Positions 33,431 to 41,811 of a stretch of 64,000 nt of DNA are shown in pieces (positions within the stretch are counted from its first letter, which is position 1; each line of letters begins with the position of its first letter). The position numbers were made by a program, and so were the translations under genes. The notes beneath the pieces were generated by a model that worked only from the letters and a program-made list of their open reading frames with translations, had not been told where the DNA came from and did no database searches. Source of the DNA: Paraburkholderia flagellata (lineage in GTDB: Bacteria; Pseudomonadota; Gammaproteobacteria; Burkholderiales; Burkholderiaceae); the NCBI RefSeq assembly GCF_021390645.1, contig NZ_JAJEJT010000002.1, positions 930,001 through 994,000 of the forward strand, in the 5' to 3' direction.

Positions 33431-34201
33431 TCAAAGCACGTTGAGCATGGCGAGCGCGCTTTCCTGCAGATGCGGCAAAACACGCTGTAGCGCAGCCTCG
33501 GGGCTTTCATCGCCCATCGGCATGTTGGTGCTGAGTGCGGCGACCACCTCGCCGTTGCGATTCCTGAGCGGCACGGCAATGCCGCGCACGCCCACCTGCA
33601 ACTGCTGCTCGATGAGCGCGTAGCCATCCACGCGCGCACGCACGATTTTCTCGCGCAGGCGTGCGCCGCTCGTGATGGTATGCGGCGTGAAAGGCGAAAG
33701 CTCGACCGTATCGAGCCAGGCGGAAACCGCTTCCTGGTCGGCCTCATGCGCGAGCAGCACCACGCCGGGCGAGATGAGCGGCGCGGGCACGCGCGCGCCG
33801 AGCACGAACCCCGTGGTCATCACGCGTGACACGCCATTGCGCGCGATCACAACGAGTTCCCATCCATCGAGCACGCTCACATAGGCCGATTCGTTGAGCG
33901 TCGCGCTCAACTGCTGCAGATACGGCTTCACGGTGCGCGGCAGGCGCGCCGAATCGAAATAGGACCAGCCCACGCGCAGCACGCGCGGCGTGAGGCCGTA
34001 CAGGCGGCCATCCGTGTACACATAGCCGAGCGATTCGAGCGTGAGCAGATAGCGGCGCGCGGCGGTGCGCGAGAGGCCCGTGCGCTCGGCCGCCTGGGTG
34101 GGGGTCATGCGCGCGTGCTCGCTGTCGAAGGCTTCGAGAATCGCGAGGCCTTTTTCGAGCCCCGCGATCCAGTCGCGCCGGTCCAGTGGAGGTTTCTTCA
34201 T
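33431..34201 (-). CDS. IclR-family transcriptional regulator (PcaR/PobR-like)
   Basis: A 256-residue regulator with an N-terminal winged helix-turn-helix (about 12-75: GLSRTAARRYLLTLESLGYV) and a C-terminal IclR effector domain. ELVVIARNGVSRVMTTGFVLGARVPA is close in layout to the PcaR/PobR branch, which senses aromatic acids. It lies on the same strand as the MHS transporter at 34299, about 100 bases beyond it, and next to the HPPD-like gene, so it is the likely regulator of both (inference). Tandem GCGATTATCG elements between those two genes are candidate operators. Confidence 0.88.
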   Translation of the reverse strand: MKKPPLDRRDWIAGLEKGLAILEAFDSEHARMTPTQAAERTGLSRTAARRYLLTLESLGYVYTDGRLYGLTPRVLRVGWSYFDSARLPRTVKPYLQQLSATLNESAYVSVLDGWELVVIARNGVSRVMTTGFVLGARVPAPLISPGVVLLAHEADQEAVSAWLDTVELSPFTPHTITSGARLREKIVRARVDGYALIEQQLQVGVRGIAVPLRNRNGEVVAALSTNMPMGDESPEAALQRVLPHLQESALAMLNVL

Positions 34202-34233
34202 CGGCGCGCAAGACCCTGTGCTGCACGGTTGCC

Positions 34234-34274
34234 AAAAAAATGGAAAAAGCCGCAGACGCCAAACGCCTGCGGCT
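34234..34274 (-). terminator. Rho-independent terminator of the MHS transporter gene
   Basis: On the minus strand an 8-bp perfect stem, AGCCGCAG/CTGCGGCT (34267-34274 with 34248-34255), is followed by TTTTTCCATTTTTTT. It lies 25 bases downstream of the transporter stop and before the IclR gene. Confidence 0.75.
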
Positions 34275-34298
34275 CGCGAGCCAACGATGCGCGCGTGT

Positions 34299-35612
34299 TC
34301 ACTCCGGCTTCATGCGCGCCGCCACGATCAGCGAGATCAGGCAGCCAACTGCCAGATACGCGGCGACGAGGTGCCACGACCCGCCTCCCACGCCCACCAG
34401 CGCTACCGCGATGAACGGCGTGAAGCCGCCGCCCACCACACTCGCGAACTGATAGCCGACACCCGCGCCGCTGTAGCGGTACTCCGCGCCGAACAGCTCG
34501 GTGAAGAGCGGCTGCTGCACGCTCACGACCATGTCGTGGGCGATGTTCGCGAGCATCACCGAGAAGATCACGATCCATACCGTGGCCCGCGCTTCGAGCG
34601 CGAGGAAGAACGGAACGGCGCTCAACAAGCCGATGAACGCGCCGATCAGATAGATGCGGCGCAGCCCGAGCCGGTCGGCGAGCCATGCGAAGCAGGGGAT
34701 CGTCACGCAGCTGAGCGCGCCCACGAAGAGCCCGATGCCGAGAAAGAGATCGCGCGACATGCCGAGGTTGGTGGTCGAGTAGCTCAGCGCGAAGGCGGTC
34801 ACGATATACATCGTGAAAAGTTCGGCGAGGCGCAGCGCGACGATATAAAGGAACGCTTTCGGATGGCGCGTGAGCGCTTCGAGCACCGGCATCTTGAGCT
34901 TGCGATCACCGTGCTCGACTTTCTCGACGAACTCGCGCGACTCGTCCATGCTCGAGCGCACCCACAGGCCGATCAGCACGAGCACGACGCTGAACACGAA
35001 CGGCAGGCGCCAGCCCCACGAGCGGAACGATGCTTCGCCGAGCAGGTGGCTCAGGATCGCGACAATGCCCGTGGCGAGCACGAGGCCCACGCCGTAGCCC
35101 ACCTGCACGCCGCTGCTGTAGAACGCCTTCTTGCCGCGCGGCGCGCTTTCCACGGCCATGAGCGCCGCGCCGCCCCATTCGCCGCCAACCGCAAAGCCCT
35201 GCAGCGCGCGGAACGCGACGAGCAGGGCGGGCGCCCACAAGCCGATCGTCGCGTAGGTCGGCAGCAGGCCGATGGCCACGGTGGAAAGGCCCATCATCAT
35301 GACGGTGATCACGAGCATGCGTTTGCGTCCGAGCCGGTCGCCGAAGTGGCCGAACACGATCCCGCCGAGCGGGCGGAACAGGAAGCCCACGCCGAAAGTC
35401 GCGAAGGCGGCAAGGGTGCCCGTCGACTTGCTGACCTGCGGGAAGAACGCGCCGTTGAACACCAGCGCGGCGACAATGCCGTAGAGCAGGAAGTCGTACC
35501 AGTCGACGACCGCGCCGACGAAGCTGCCGAGCGCCGCTTTGCGCGCCTGACTGCGCGACGGCGAGAGAGGGGCGGCGTCGGGCGAGCCGGTGGTGTCGAG
35601 GCTTGGGGTCAT
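34299..35612 (-). CDS. MFS transporter, metabolite:proton symporter (MHS) family
   Basis: A 437-residue twelve-helix transporter. GAVVDWYDFLLYGIVAALVF near the N terminus is the MHS signature (W-DF-LYG), the loop 2-3 motif appears as GHFGDRLGRKRMLV, and GGEWGGAALMAVESAPRGKKAF is the family's TM5 motif. MHS transporters carry shikimate, citrate, alpha-ketoglutarate and related acids. Being divergent from an HPPD-like gene and beside a PcaR/PobR-like regulator, it probably imports an aromatic or hydroaromatic acid (inference). A terminator follows its stop. Confidence 0.88.
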   Translation of the reverse strand: MTPSLDTTGSPDAAPLSPSRSQARKAALGSFVGAVVDWYDFLLYGIVAALVFNGAFFPQVSKSTGTLAAFATFGVGFLFRPLGGIVFGHFGDRLGRKRMLVITVMMMGLSTVAIGLLPTYATIGLWAPALLVAFRALQGFAVGGEWGGAALMAVESAPRGKKAFYSSGVQVGYGVGLVLATGIVAILSHLLGEASFRSWGWRLPFVFSVVLVLIGLWVRSSMDESREFVEKVEHGDRKLKMPVLEALTRHPKAFLYIVALRLAELFTMYIVTAFALSYSTTNLGMSRDLFLGIGLFVGALSCVTIPCFAWLADRLGLRRIYLIGAFIGLLSAVPFFLALEARATVWIVIFSVMLANIAHDMVVSVQQPLFTELFGAEYRYSGAGVGYQFASVVGGGFTPFIAVALVGVGGGSWHLVAAYLAVGCLISLIVAARMKPE

Positions 35613-35722
35613 GAGTTGTCTCCAGACTTTTGCGCATGTGCCATGCTGCGATATGCGCTAAACGTGAGACGCAGCATAGGGCGGGCCGCGCGCTCCGGCA
35701 ATGCGTGGCGGCGCCGTTTTGC

Positions 35723-35753
35723 GCGATTATCGCCCAAGTGCGTGCGATTATCG
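35723..35753. promoter_or_regulatory. Tandem GCGATTATCG operator candidates
   Basis: GCGATTATCG occurs at 35723-35732 and 35744-35753, exactly 21 bp apart (two helical turns). Each contains the near-palindrome CGAT-T-ATCG. They lie in the 307-base divergent region between the MHS transporter and the HPPD-like gene. Tandem sites on one face of the helix fit IclR-family binding (inference). Confidence 0.42.
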
Positions 35754-35919
35754 AACGCTTTGCGGGTTTGCACCGAGATGGCGCGTGGACCGTCCGCGCA
35801 CGGTGGTCTTCGTCAAATTGAACGAACTGGTTAAAATCGGGCGCTGCTTCGCGCACCCTCGAAGTTTGCGGTGTGGCGGCGAAGTGTCCGTTTCAGCGCT
35901 TGCGTCAGGAGCCTATTGC

Positions 35920-37056
35920 ATGTCCAGCCCCTCCAATCTTCCGCCGCAGGCGGACAATCCGCTCGGCATGGCCGGTCTCGAGTTCGTCGAGTTCGCCGCG
36001 CCCGAGCCCGCCGACCTCGGCCGCCGCTTCGAACAGTTCGGCTTCAAGGCGATCGCGCGCCACGTGAGCAAGGCGGTCACGCTCTACCGGCAGGGCGAGA
36101 TGAACTTCCTGCTGAACGCCGAGCCCGACTCGTTCGCCGCGCGTTACGCGCAGGAGTACGGCATGGGCGTCTGCGCGATCGGCGTGCGCGTCGACAATGC
36201 GAAGCGCGCGTTCAAGCATGCGATCTCGCTCGGCGCGTGGGCGTTCGAGGGCGAGCGCCTCGGGCCCGCGGAGCTGCACATTCCCGCGATCCAGGGCATT
36301 GGCGATTCGCACCTCTATTTCATCGACCGCTGGCGCGGACGCGGTGGCCAGCGCGGCGGCGTGGGTGACATTTCGATCTTCGACATCGACTTCCGGCCCA
36401 TCGACGTCGCCACGGCGCATACCGATCTCGATCACGGCGGCACGGGCCTCACGCGTGTCGATCACCTCACGCAGACGGTGGGCGCGGGGCGCATTGCGGA
36501 ATGGCTCGACTTCTACCGCGACCTGCTGCATTTCCGCGAGATTCACGAGATCAACGCGAACTGGCATGTGTCCGAAGAGTCGCGCGTGATGGTGTCGCCC
36601 GATGGCGAGCTGCGCATTCCTGTGTACGAGGAAGGCACGCGGCGCACGCAGCTATTGCACGACTATCTGCCCGAGCATCCCGGCGAAGGCGTGCAGCACA
36701 TCGCGCTGGCAAGCAACGACATCCTCGCGAGCGTCGATGCGCTCAAGGCCAATGGCGTGGAGTTCGTCGAGCCGCCGCCCGCTTACTACGACACCGTGGA
36801 TGCGCGGTTGCCCGGCCACGGCGTGGATCTCGACGCATTGCGCAAGCGGCATGTGCTGATCGATGGCGAGATTGGCGAAGACGGCGTGCCGCGGCTCTTT
36901 TTCCAGACGTTTGCGAAGCGCCATCCCGGCGAGATCTTCTTCGAAGTCGTGCAGCGCAGCGGCCACCACGGTTTCGGCGAGGGCAATCTCGACGTGCTCG
37001 CGCGCTCGCGCGAGGCGGGCGCGAAACAGGGCAATGCGGGGCAAAGCGCGGATTGA
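35920..37056 (+). CDS. hppD: 4-hydroxyphenylpyruvate dioxygenase-like non-heme iron enzyme
   Basis: A 378-residue member of the vicinal-oxygen-chelate dioxygenase family, two VOC modules long. Iron ligands are H182 (VDHLTQTV), H260 (GVQHIALASND) and E342 (IFFEVVQR); the C-terminal GFGEGNLDVL is strongly conserved in HPPD. HPPD turns 4-hydroxyphenylpyruvate into homogentisate in tyrosine breakdown. The neighbours are an MHS transporter and a PcaR/PobR-like regulator, with no homogentisate genes, so a role in quinate/shikimate catabolism, where QuiC-type 3-dehydroshikimate dehydratases carry an HPPD-like part, is possible. The ATG at 35920 opens the family-typical N terminus; upstream extension is not supported. 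Confidence 0.82.
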   Translation: MSSPSNLPPQADNPLGMAGLEFVEFAAPEPADLGRRFEQFGFKAIARHVSKAVTLYRQGEMNFLLNAEPDSFAARYAQEYGMGVCAIGVRVDNAKRAFKHAISLGAWAFEGERLGPAELHIPAIQGIGDSHLYFIDRWRGRGGQRGGVGDISIFDIDFRPIDVATAHTDLDHGGTGLTRVDHLTQTVGAGRIAEWLDFYRDLLHFREIHEINANWHVSEESRVMVSPDGELRIPVYEEGTRRTQLLHDYLPEHPGEGVQHIALASNDILASVDALKANGVEFVEPPPAYYDTVDARLPGHGVDLDALRKRHVLIDGEIGEDGVPRLFFQTFAKRHPGEIFFEVVQRSGHHGFGEGNLDVLARSREAGAKQGNAGQSAD

Positions 37057-37074
37057 ATCCCGCGATCCGCAACG

Positions 37075-38064
37075 TTACTGTTCCAAACGTGACTTCGGGG
37101 CGCCGCCCGCCGTTTTGCGCGCGCGCGTTGCGCCGAGCGCGGCGGCGCGCGGCGGGACCATCGTGCGGCAGCGATGGCGAATCTCCTTGCTGAACTCTGT
37201 ACAGGCCTGGGTCATCAGGTCCGTGGACCGGTACACCATGAACACGTGGAAGTCCGGCAGCTCGTCGCGAATGGGGAGCGTGTGCAACGCGTCGCGGCGG
37301 AGGACGAGCGGCCCGCTCATGCCGTAGAACACGAAATCCGACCACATGCTGATCACATCCGTGCAGGTCGCGAGTTGCAGGCCGAGCAGGTTCGACACGC
37401 TGTGCACGATCCGCTTGGGCATATCGAGGCGATTGAGGCGCATGAGGCTCGCGAGCGGGCTGCCGGGATCGTCTAGCGGATCGAGCGTGAGCCAGTCGGC
37501 CTCGAGCAGATCGCGCAGGCGCGTCGCGCTCGCCAGCGGATGGCCGGGACGCGCGGCGAGCACCATGCCTACGGAAAAGAGCGGCTCCCACTGAAACGCG
37601 CTCGTGCCAGGGCCGCTGTTCGTCGAGATGAGCGCGAGGTCGAGGCGGCCTTCGCGCAGCCCTTCGAGTATCTGCTGCGGGCGCATTTCATAGGCGTGCA
37701 CTTCCACGCCCGGAAAGCGCGCGCGAAACGCCGCGATCGATTCGGGCAGCGGCCCGCTCGATGCCACGGCGGAAAAACCGATGTTCAGCCGCGCCTCGGC
37801 ATGGCCGCGCATGCCTTCGATATCTTCCAGCGCGTGGCGCAATTCCTGTTCGACCACGCTCGCGCGCTTCGCGAGCGCGCGCCCGTAATTCGTGAGGCTG
37901 ACGCCGCGCACCGAGCGCGACATGAGCGTCACGCCCAGTTCGCGTTCCAGTTCCGCAATGGCCTTGGAAAGCGCCGGCTGCGAGATGTGCAGGCTGCGCG
38001 ATGCCTCGTGCATGCTGCCGTGCTGCGCGAGCGCGAGCAAAACGCGCAACTGATGCAGTTTCAT
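37075..38064 (-). CDS. LysR-family transcriptional regulator
   Basis: A 329-residue protein with an N-terminal helix-turn-helix (MKLHQLRVLLALAQHGSMHEASRSLHISQPALSKAIAELE pattern, residues 1-40, split here only by standard LysR spacing) and a substrate-binding domain from about 90. The basic C-terminal tail of about 30 residues is unusual for the family. The ATG at 38064 begins exactly at the LysR start. It is divergent from the MHS transporter at 38355, and so probably regulates that transporter and the amidohydrolase. Confidence 0.9.
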   Translation of the reverse strand: MKLHQLRVLLALAQHGSMHEASRSLHISQPALSKAIAELERELGVTLMSRSVRGVSLTNYGRALAKRASVVEQELRHALEDIEGMRGHAEARLNIGFSAVASSGPLPESIAAFRARFPGVEVHAYEMRPQQILEGLREGRLDLALISTNSGPGTSAFQWEPLFSVGMVLAARPGHPLASATRLRDLLEADWLTLDPLDDPGSPLASLMRLNRLDMPKRIVHSVSNLLGLQLATCTDVISMWSDFVFYGMSGPLVLRRDALHTLPIRDELPDFHVFMVYRSTDLMTQACTEFSKEIRHRCRTMVPPRAAALGATRARKTAGGAPKSRLEQ

Positions 38065-38354
38065 CCGTGGTACTCCCCGCGCGAGGCGCTTCGACGTTTC
38101 TCCGACCGGAAGAGATTCTAAACGCTGCGCAACGCGGCGTAAGCGCTTACAAGCGCCGCCTGGCGCGGGCGGCACCGATTCTCGGCACTCATGGAAAACG
38201 ACAATGGCCGCTACACAGTGGTTATGACGCCGATTCCATCCGGTTATCAAGATGAAAATTTGTGACTTCTTTCAAAAGTCAGACCGGCCTGAATATCGTT
38301 CGGCCAGTTCCCATTCCCGCTGTTCCACCGCTGCACCGCTCGCGGAGATCCGCC

Positions 38355-39650
38355 ATGCATGACGCAACGCTCAGCGCCACCGCCCCGATTGCGCCGCCCG
38401 CGGCCACTCGTCAGAGCCAGTTCCGCCTGATCGCCGCCTGCTCGATCGGCAATGCGCTCGAAATGTACGACTTCACGGTGTACAGCTTTTTCGCGCTCCT
38501 GATCGGCCGGCTCTTTTTCCCCTCGGCCAGCCCTTACGGCTCGCTGCTGCTCGCCGTGGCGACGTTCGGCATCGGCTTCTTCATGCGCCCGCTGGGTGGG
38601 CTCGTGATCGGCAGCTACGCCGACCGGCGCGGGCGCAAGGCCGCCATGACGCTGACCATCGCGCTGATGGTGGCGGGCACGCTGTGCATCTCGGTCGCGC
38701 CCACTTACGCGCAGGCCGGTGTATTGGGCTCGCTCGTGATCCTCGCGGGTCGCCTCCTGCAGGGCTTCTCGCTCGGCGGCGAAATCGGCGCGTCCACGGC
38801 CATGCTGATGGAGTCGGGGGACGTGGGGCAGCGCGGCTTTCGCGTGAGCTGGCAACTGGGCAGCCAGGGCATCTCGGCGCTCATCGGCGCGCTCACGGGC
38901 GCGGTGCTCTACGCCACGCTCTCGCCGCAGGCGCTGGAGAGCTGGGGCTGGCGTCTGCCGTTCCTCGGCGGTTTGCTGATCGCGCCGGTGGGCCTCTATA
39001 TCCGCTCGAAACTCGACGAAACGCACGAGGCCGAGCCCGATGCGCCGAGCCCGCTCGGCACGCTCATGCGCGAGCACGGCGCGAAAGTGGGCCTCGGCAT
39101 TCTCTCGATCACGGCGGGCACGGTGGGCATGTATCTCGTGGTGTTCTTCATGCCGACCTACATGATCCGCGTGCTCAAGATGCCGCCGTCGCTCTCGCTG
39201 CTTTCGGGTTGCGCCACGGGCTTCACGATGCTCGTGGCGTCGCTCGTCTCGGGGCGGCTTGCCGACCGCCTCGCGCGCCGCAAGCGGCTCGTGCTCGGCG
39301 CGCTGCTCTTCAACATCGTGGCTATCGTGCCCGCGTTCTGGCTGATGACGCGCATGCCGAGCGTGCCACTCGTGCTCGCGCTGTCGGTCATGATCACCGC
39401 CGCCGCGAATCTCGGCTCCACGCCCATGCTGCTGATGCTCATGGAATTGCTCCCCGCGAGCGTGCGTGCGAGCGGTCTTTCGGTCATCTATAGCGTGGGC
39501 GTGACGGTGTTCGGCGGCAGCTCCCAGTTCATCGTCACGTGGCTCCTGGCGAAGACCGGCAATCCGCTTTCGCCTGCGGTCTATCTGGTCGTTTGCAGTC
39601 TCATCTCGCTGTGCGCCATTGGTGCGATTCGCGAGCAGCGCGTTGGCTAA
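38355..39650 (+). CDS. MFS transporter, metabolite:proton symporter (MHS) family
   Basis: A 431-residue twelve-helix transporter. GNALEMYDFTVYSFFALLIG is the MHS N-terminal motif (citrate/proline-betaine branch), followed by GSYADRRGRKAAMTLTI and GFSLGGEIGASTAMLMES. The ATG at 38355 follows a GGAG site; the open frame upstream to 38262 is not credible. It lies 58 bases before the M20 amidohydrolase gene, suggesting joint import and hydrolysis of an N-acyl amino acid or similar conjugate (inference). Confidence 0.88.
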   Translation: MHDATLSATAPIAPPAATRQSQFRLIAACSIGNALEMYDFTVYSFFALLIGRLFFPSASPYGSLLLAVATFGIGFFMRPLGGLVIGSYADRRGRKAAMTLTIALMVAGTLCISVAPTYAQAGVLGSLVILAGRLLQGFSLGGEIGASTAMLMESGDVGQRGFRVSWQLGSQGISALIGALTGAVLYATLSPQALESWGWRLPFLGGLLIAPVGLYIRSKLDETHEAEPDAPSPLGTLMREHGAKVGLGILSITAGTVGMYLVVFFMPTYMIRVLKMPPSLSLLSGCATGFTMLVASLVSGRLADRLARRKRLVLGALLFNIVAIVPAFWLMTRMPSVPLVLALSVMITAAANLGSTPMLLMLMELLPASVRASGLSVIYSVGVTVFGGSSQFIVTWLLAKTGNPLSPAVYLVVCSLISLCAIGAIREQRVG

Positions 39651-39708
39651 CGAAGCGCTGCACGTAGTCTCAAGCCTTTCGATCCTTCACAGGAATAACG
39701 GAATCCTC

Positions 39709-40920
39709 ATGAAACGTGAACCGTCGCTCACCCCGTTCCAGTTGCTGCCGACCTTGCTGCCCGAGATCGAAATCGACGCTGAGACTTTCATCGGCATTCG
39801 CCGCCAGATTCATTCGCAGCCCGAACTAGGTTTCGAAGTGGGCGCCACGGCGAAGCTCGTCGCGATGCTGCTGGAGAAGTGGGGCTACGAAGTGCATACG
39901 GGCGTCGGCAAGAGCGGCGTGGTGGGGCAGCTCAAAGTGGGCGACGGCAAGCGGCGTCTGGGCATTCGCGCCGACATGGATGCGCTGCCGATCGTCGAGA
40001 ATACGGGCCTGCCCTACGCGAGCCAGACGCCTGGCAAGATGCACGCGTGCGGCCACGACGGCCACACGGCGATCCTGCTTGCCGCCGCGAAAACGCTGGC
40101 GGAGCGCCGCGATTTCGACGGCACGCTCAACCTGATTTTCCAGCCCGACGAGGAAAACCTGTGCGGCGCGAAGGCGATGATCGAAGACGGTCTCTTCGAG
40201 CGCTTTCCCTGCGACGCCGTCTACGCGTTGCACAACATGCCGGGCGTGCCGGCCGGGACGTTTCGCGTGCTGCCGGGGTCGGTGAGCCTTTCATCGGATG
40301 TGGCCGACGTGACGCTCAAGGGCGTGGGCGGCCACGGCGCGATGCCGCACCGTGTGAAAGACCCCATCGTGGCCGCGGCGGCGCTCGTGACGGCACTGCA
40401 AACCATCGTTGCGCGCAACGTGGCGCCTGACGAGTCCGCGGTGGTGTCCGTGGGCTACATTCGCGGCGGCGCGACCCACAACGTGATACCGGAGACGGTC
40501 ACACTCGGCCTGAACATCCGCGCGGCGCGCGCCGAAACGCGTGCGCTCGTGGAAGCCCGCGTGCGCGAGATCGTGGCGCTGACGGCGCAGGCGCACGGCG
40601 TGGAGGCGCAGATCGACTACCGGCAACTCACGCCGCCGATGGTCAATACGCCGGAAGAAACCACACTCGCGCAGCGGGTCTGCGCGGAGCTGGTGGGCGA
40701 GGACAACGTGGTCATGCAGGCGCCGAAGGGCTTGAACGGCAGCGAGGACTTCGCGTGGATGCTTAACGCGGTGCCCGGTTGCTACCTGCTGCTCGGCAAC
40801 GGCGAAGGGGAATTCGGCGGGTGCATGGTGCACAACCCGGGCTACGACTTCAACGACCAGGTGCTCCCGCTCGGCGCGGCATGCTGGGTGCGGCTCGCAC
40901 AGAGGTTTCTCGTGGCGTGA
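39709..40920 (+). CDS. M20-family amidohydrolase (hippurate hydrolase/N-acyl amino acid deacylase type)
   Basis: A 403-residue metallopeptidase-fold enzyme. RRQIHSQPELGFEV is the family opening; metal ligands and base are visible in MHACGHDGHTA and FQPDEE, and GGHGAMPH belongs to the dimerisation domain. GSEDFAWML near the C terminus gives a further ligand. Enzymes of this type cleave N-acyl amino acids or hippurate in the cytoplasm. The N-terminal 25 residues before the first motif are slightly longer than usual. It is co-directional with the MHS transporter. Confidence 0.88.
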   Translation: MKREPSLTPFQLLPTLLPEIEIDAETFIGIRRQIHSQPELGFEVGATAKLVAMLLEKWGYEVHTGVGKSGVVGQLKVGDGKRRLGIRADMDALPIVENTGLPYASQTPGKMHACGHDGHTAILLAAAKTLAERRDFDGTLNLIFQPDEENLCGAKAMIEDGLFERFPCDAVYALHNMPGVPAGTFRVLPGSVSLSSDVADVTLKGVGGHGAMPHRVKDPIVAAAALVTALQTIVARNVAPDESAVVSVGYIRGGATHNVIPETVTLGLNIRAARAETRALVEARVREIVALTAQAHGVEAQIDYRQLTPPMVNTPEETTLAQRVCAELVGEDNVVMQAPKGLNGSEDFAWMLNAVPGCYLLLGNGEGEFGGCMVHNPGYDFNDQVLPLGAACWVRLAQRFLVA

Positions 40921-40934
40921 CGAGATTTGATTAG

Positions 40935-41669
40935 TTAGTCATTCGAATCATCTGTGCCGGCGGTCAGCAATTCGGGCGTCAGGCCCAGCCGCTCGCGCAG
41001 ATCGATCCAGCCGCGCGCCGTGACCTGCACCGCGCGCGAAGTACTCGTGCGCCGCATCCATCCGCGCTCGCAGAGCAACGTGAGAAACGCCACGCCGAGC
41101 GGCCCAGCCAGATGATGCTGGCGCTCGGTCCAGTCGAGACATTGACGCGCGATGCCGTGACGCCCCGGCTTGAGCGCGGCGACGTCGAGTCCGAGTTCGC
41201 CGAACCATGCCGCGCCTGCGGGCGTCACCGCGAAGCGCTTGTCGGCTTCAGCGGTGATGAGCCCGGCATCCGTGAGGCGCGCCGTGAGCGCCACGCCGAC
41301 CTGGCCCGCGAGATGGTCGTAACAGCAGCGCGCGAATCGCAGGTTCTGCGCCTCGCGGCCGAGTGGTTTGCGGCGCATCGGCACGCGCGCGCCGACTGTC
41401 GCGAGGTTTTCGAGCAAGGTGGCGACCTGCGCGTCCGCGAGCCGGTAGTAGCGGTGGCGGCCTTCCTTTTCCACGGCGAGCAGCCCGCCGTCCAGCAGCT
41501 TCGCCAGATGGCTGCTCGCGGTTTGCGCGGTCACGCCGGCCGCGTAAGCCAGTTCACCGGCGGGCAGCGCGCGGCCGTCGGCGAGCGCCATCAGCATCGC
41601 GGCACGCGCGGGGTCGGCGATCAGGAATGCCGTGGCGGACACCCTCGGGTGCATGTTCATGCCATTCAT
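40935..41669 (-). CDS. ArsR-type winged-helix transcriptional regulator
   Basis: A 244-residue protein with an N-terminal ArsR HTH (residues 10-90: ADPARAAMLMALADGRALPA, then AGVTAQTASSHLAKLLDGGL) and a longer C-terminal part of unknown effector function. The ATG at 41669 has a GGAG site 8 bases away; two further ATGs follow within five codons. It is divergent from a DHA2 exporter (start 41812), the classic arrangement of a local repressor. I see no metal-binding cysteine motif, so the signal is probably an organic compound or a redox cue (inference). Confidence 0.86.
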   Translation of the reverse strand: MNGMNMHPRVSATAFLIADPARAAMLMALADGRALPAGELAYAAGVTAQTASSHLAKLLDGGLLAVEKEGRHRYYRLADAQVATLLENLATVGARVPMRRKPLGREAQNLRFARCCYDHLAGQVGVALTARLTDAGLITAEADKRFAVTPAGAAWFGELGLDVAALKPGRHGIARQCLDWTERQHHLAGPLGVAFLTLLCERGWMRRTSTSRAVQVTARGWIDLRERLGLTPELLTAGTDDSND

Positions 41670-41811
41670 GCGTTTCTCCAGGACATACGCATAGCGTAGC
41701 GCGCGAGCATGGTCGCATGTTTCGACACGCATCGAAGCATCACCGCAGCCGTGCGCCCGATACTGGGCTCATGGCCGGCGCCCAACGCGCGCCGGCGCAG
41801 CGGGAGAGCCC

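Noticed and set aside
34065-35834. A 589-codon plus-strand open frame opposite the MHS transporter and IclR gene
   Set aside because: Its composition (runs of ERA, EAH, DQR) is typical of an antisense shadow, and the minus strand encodes two recognisable proteins.
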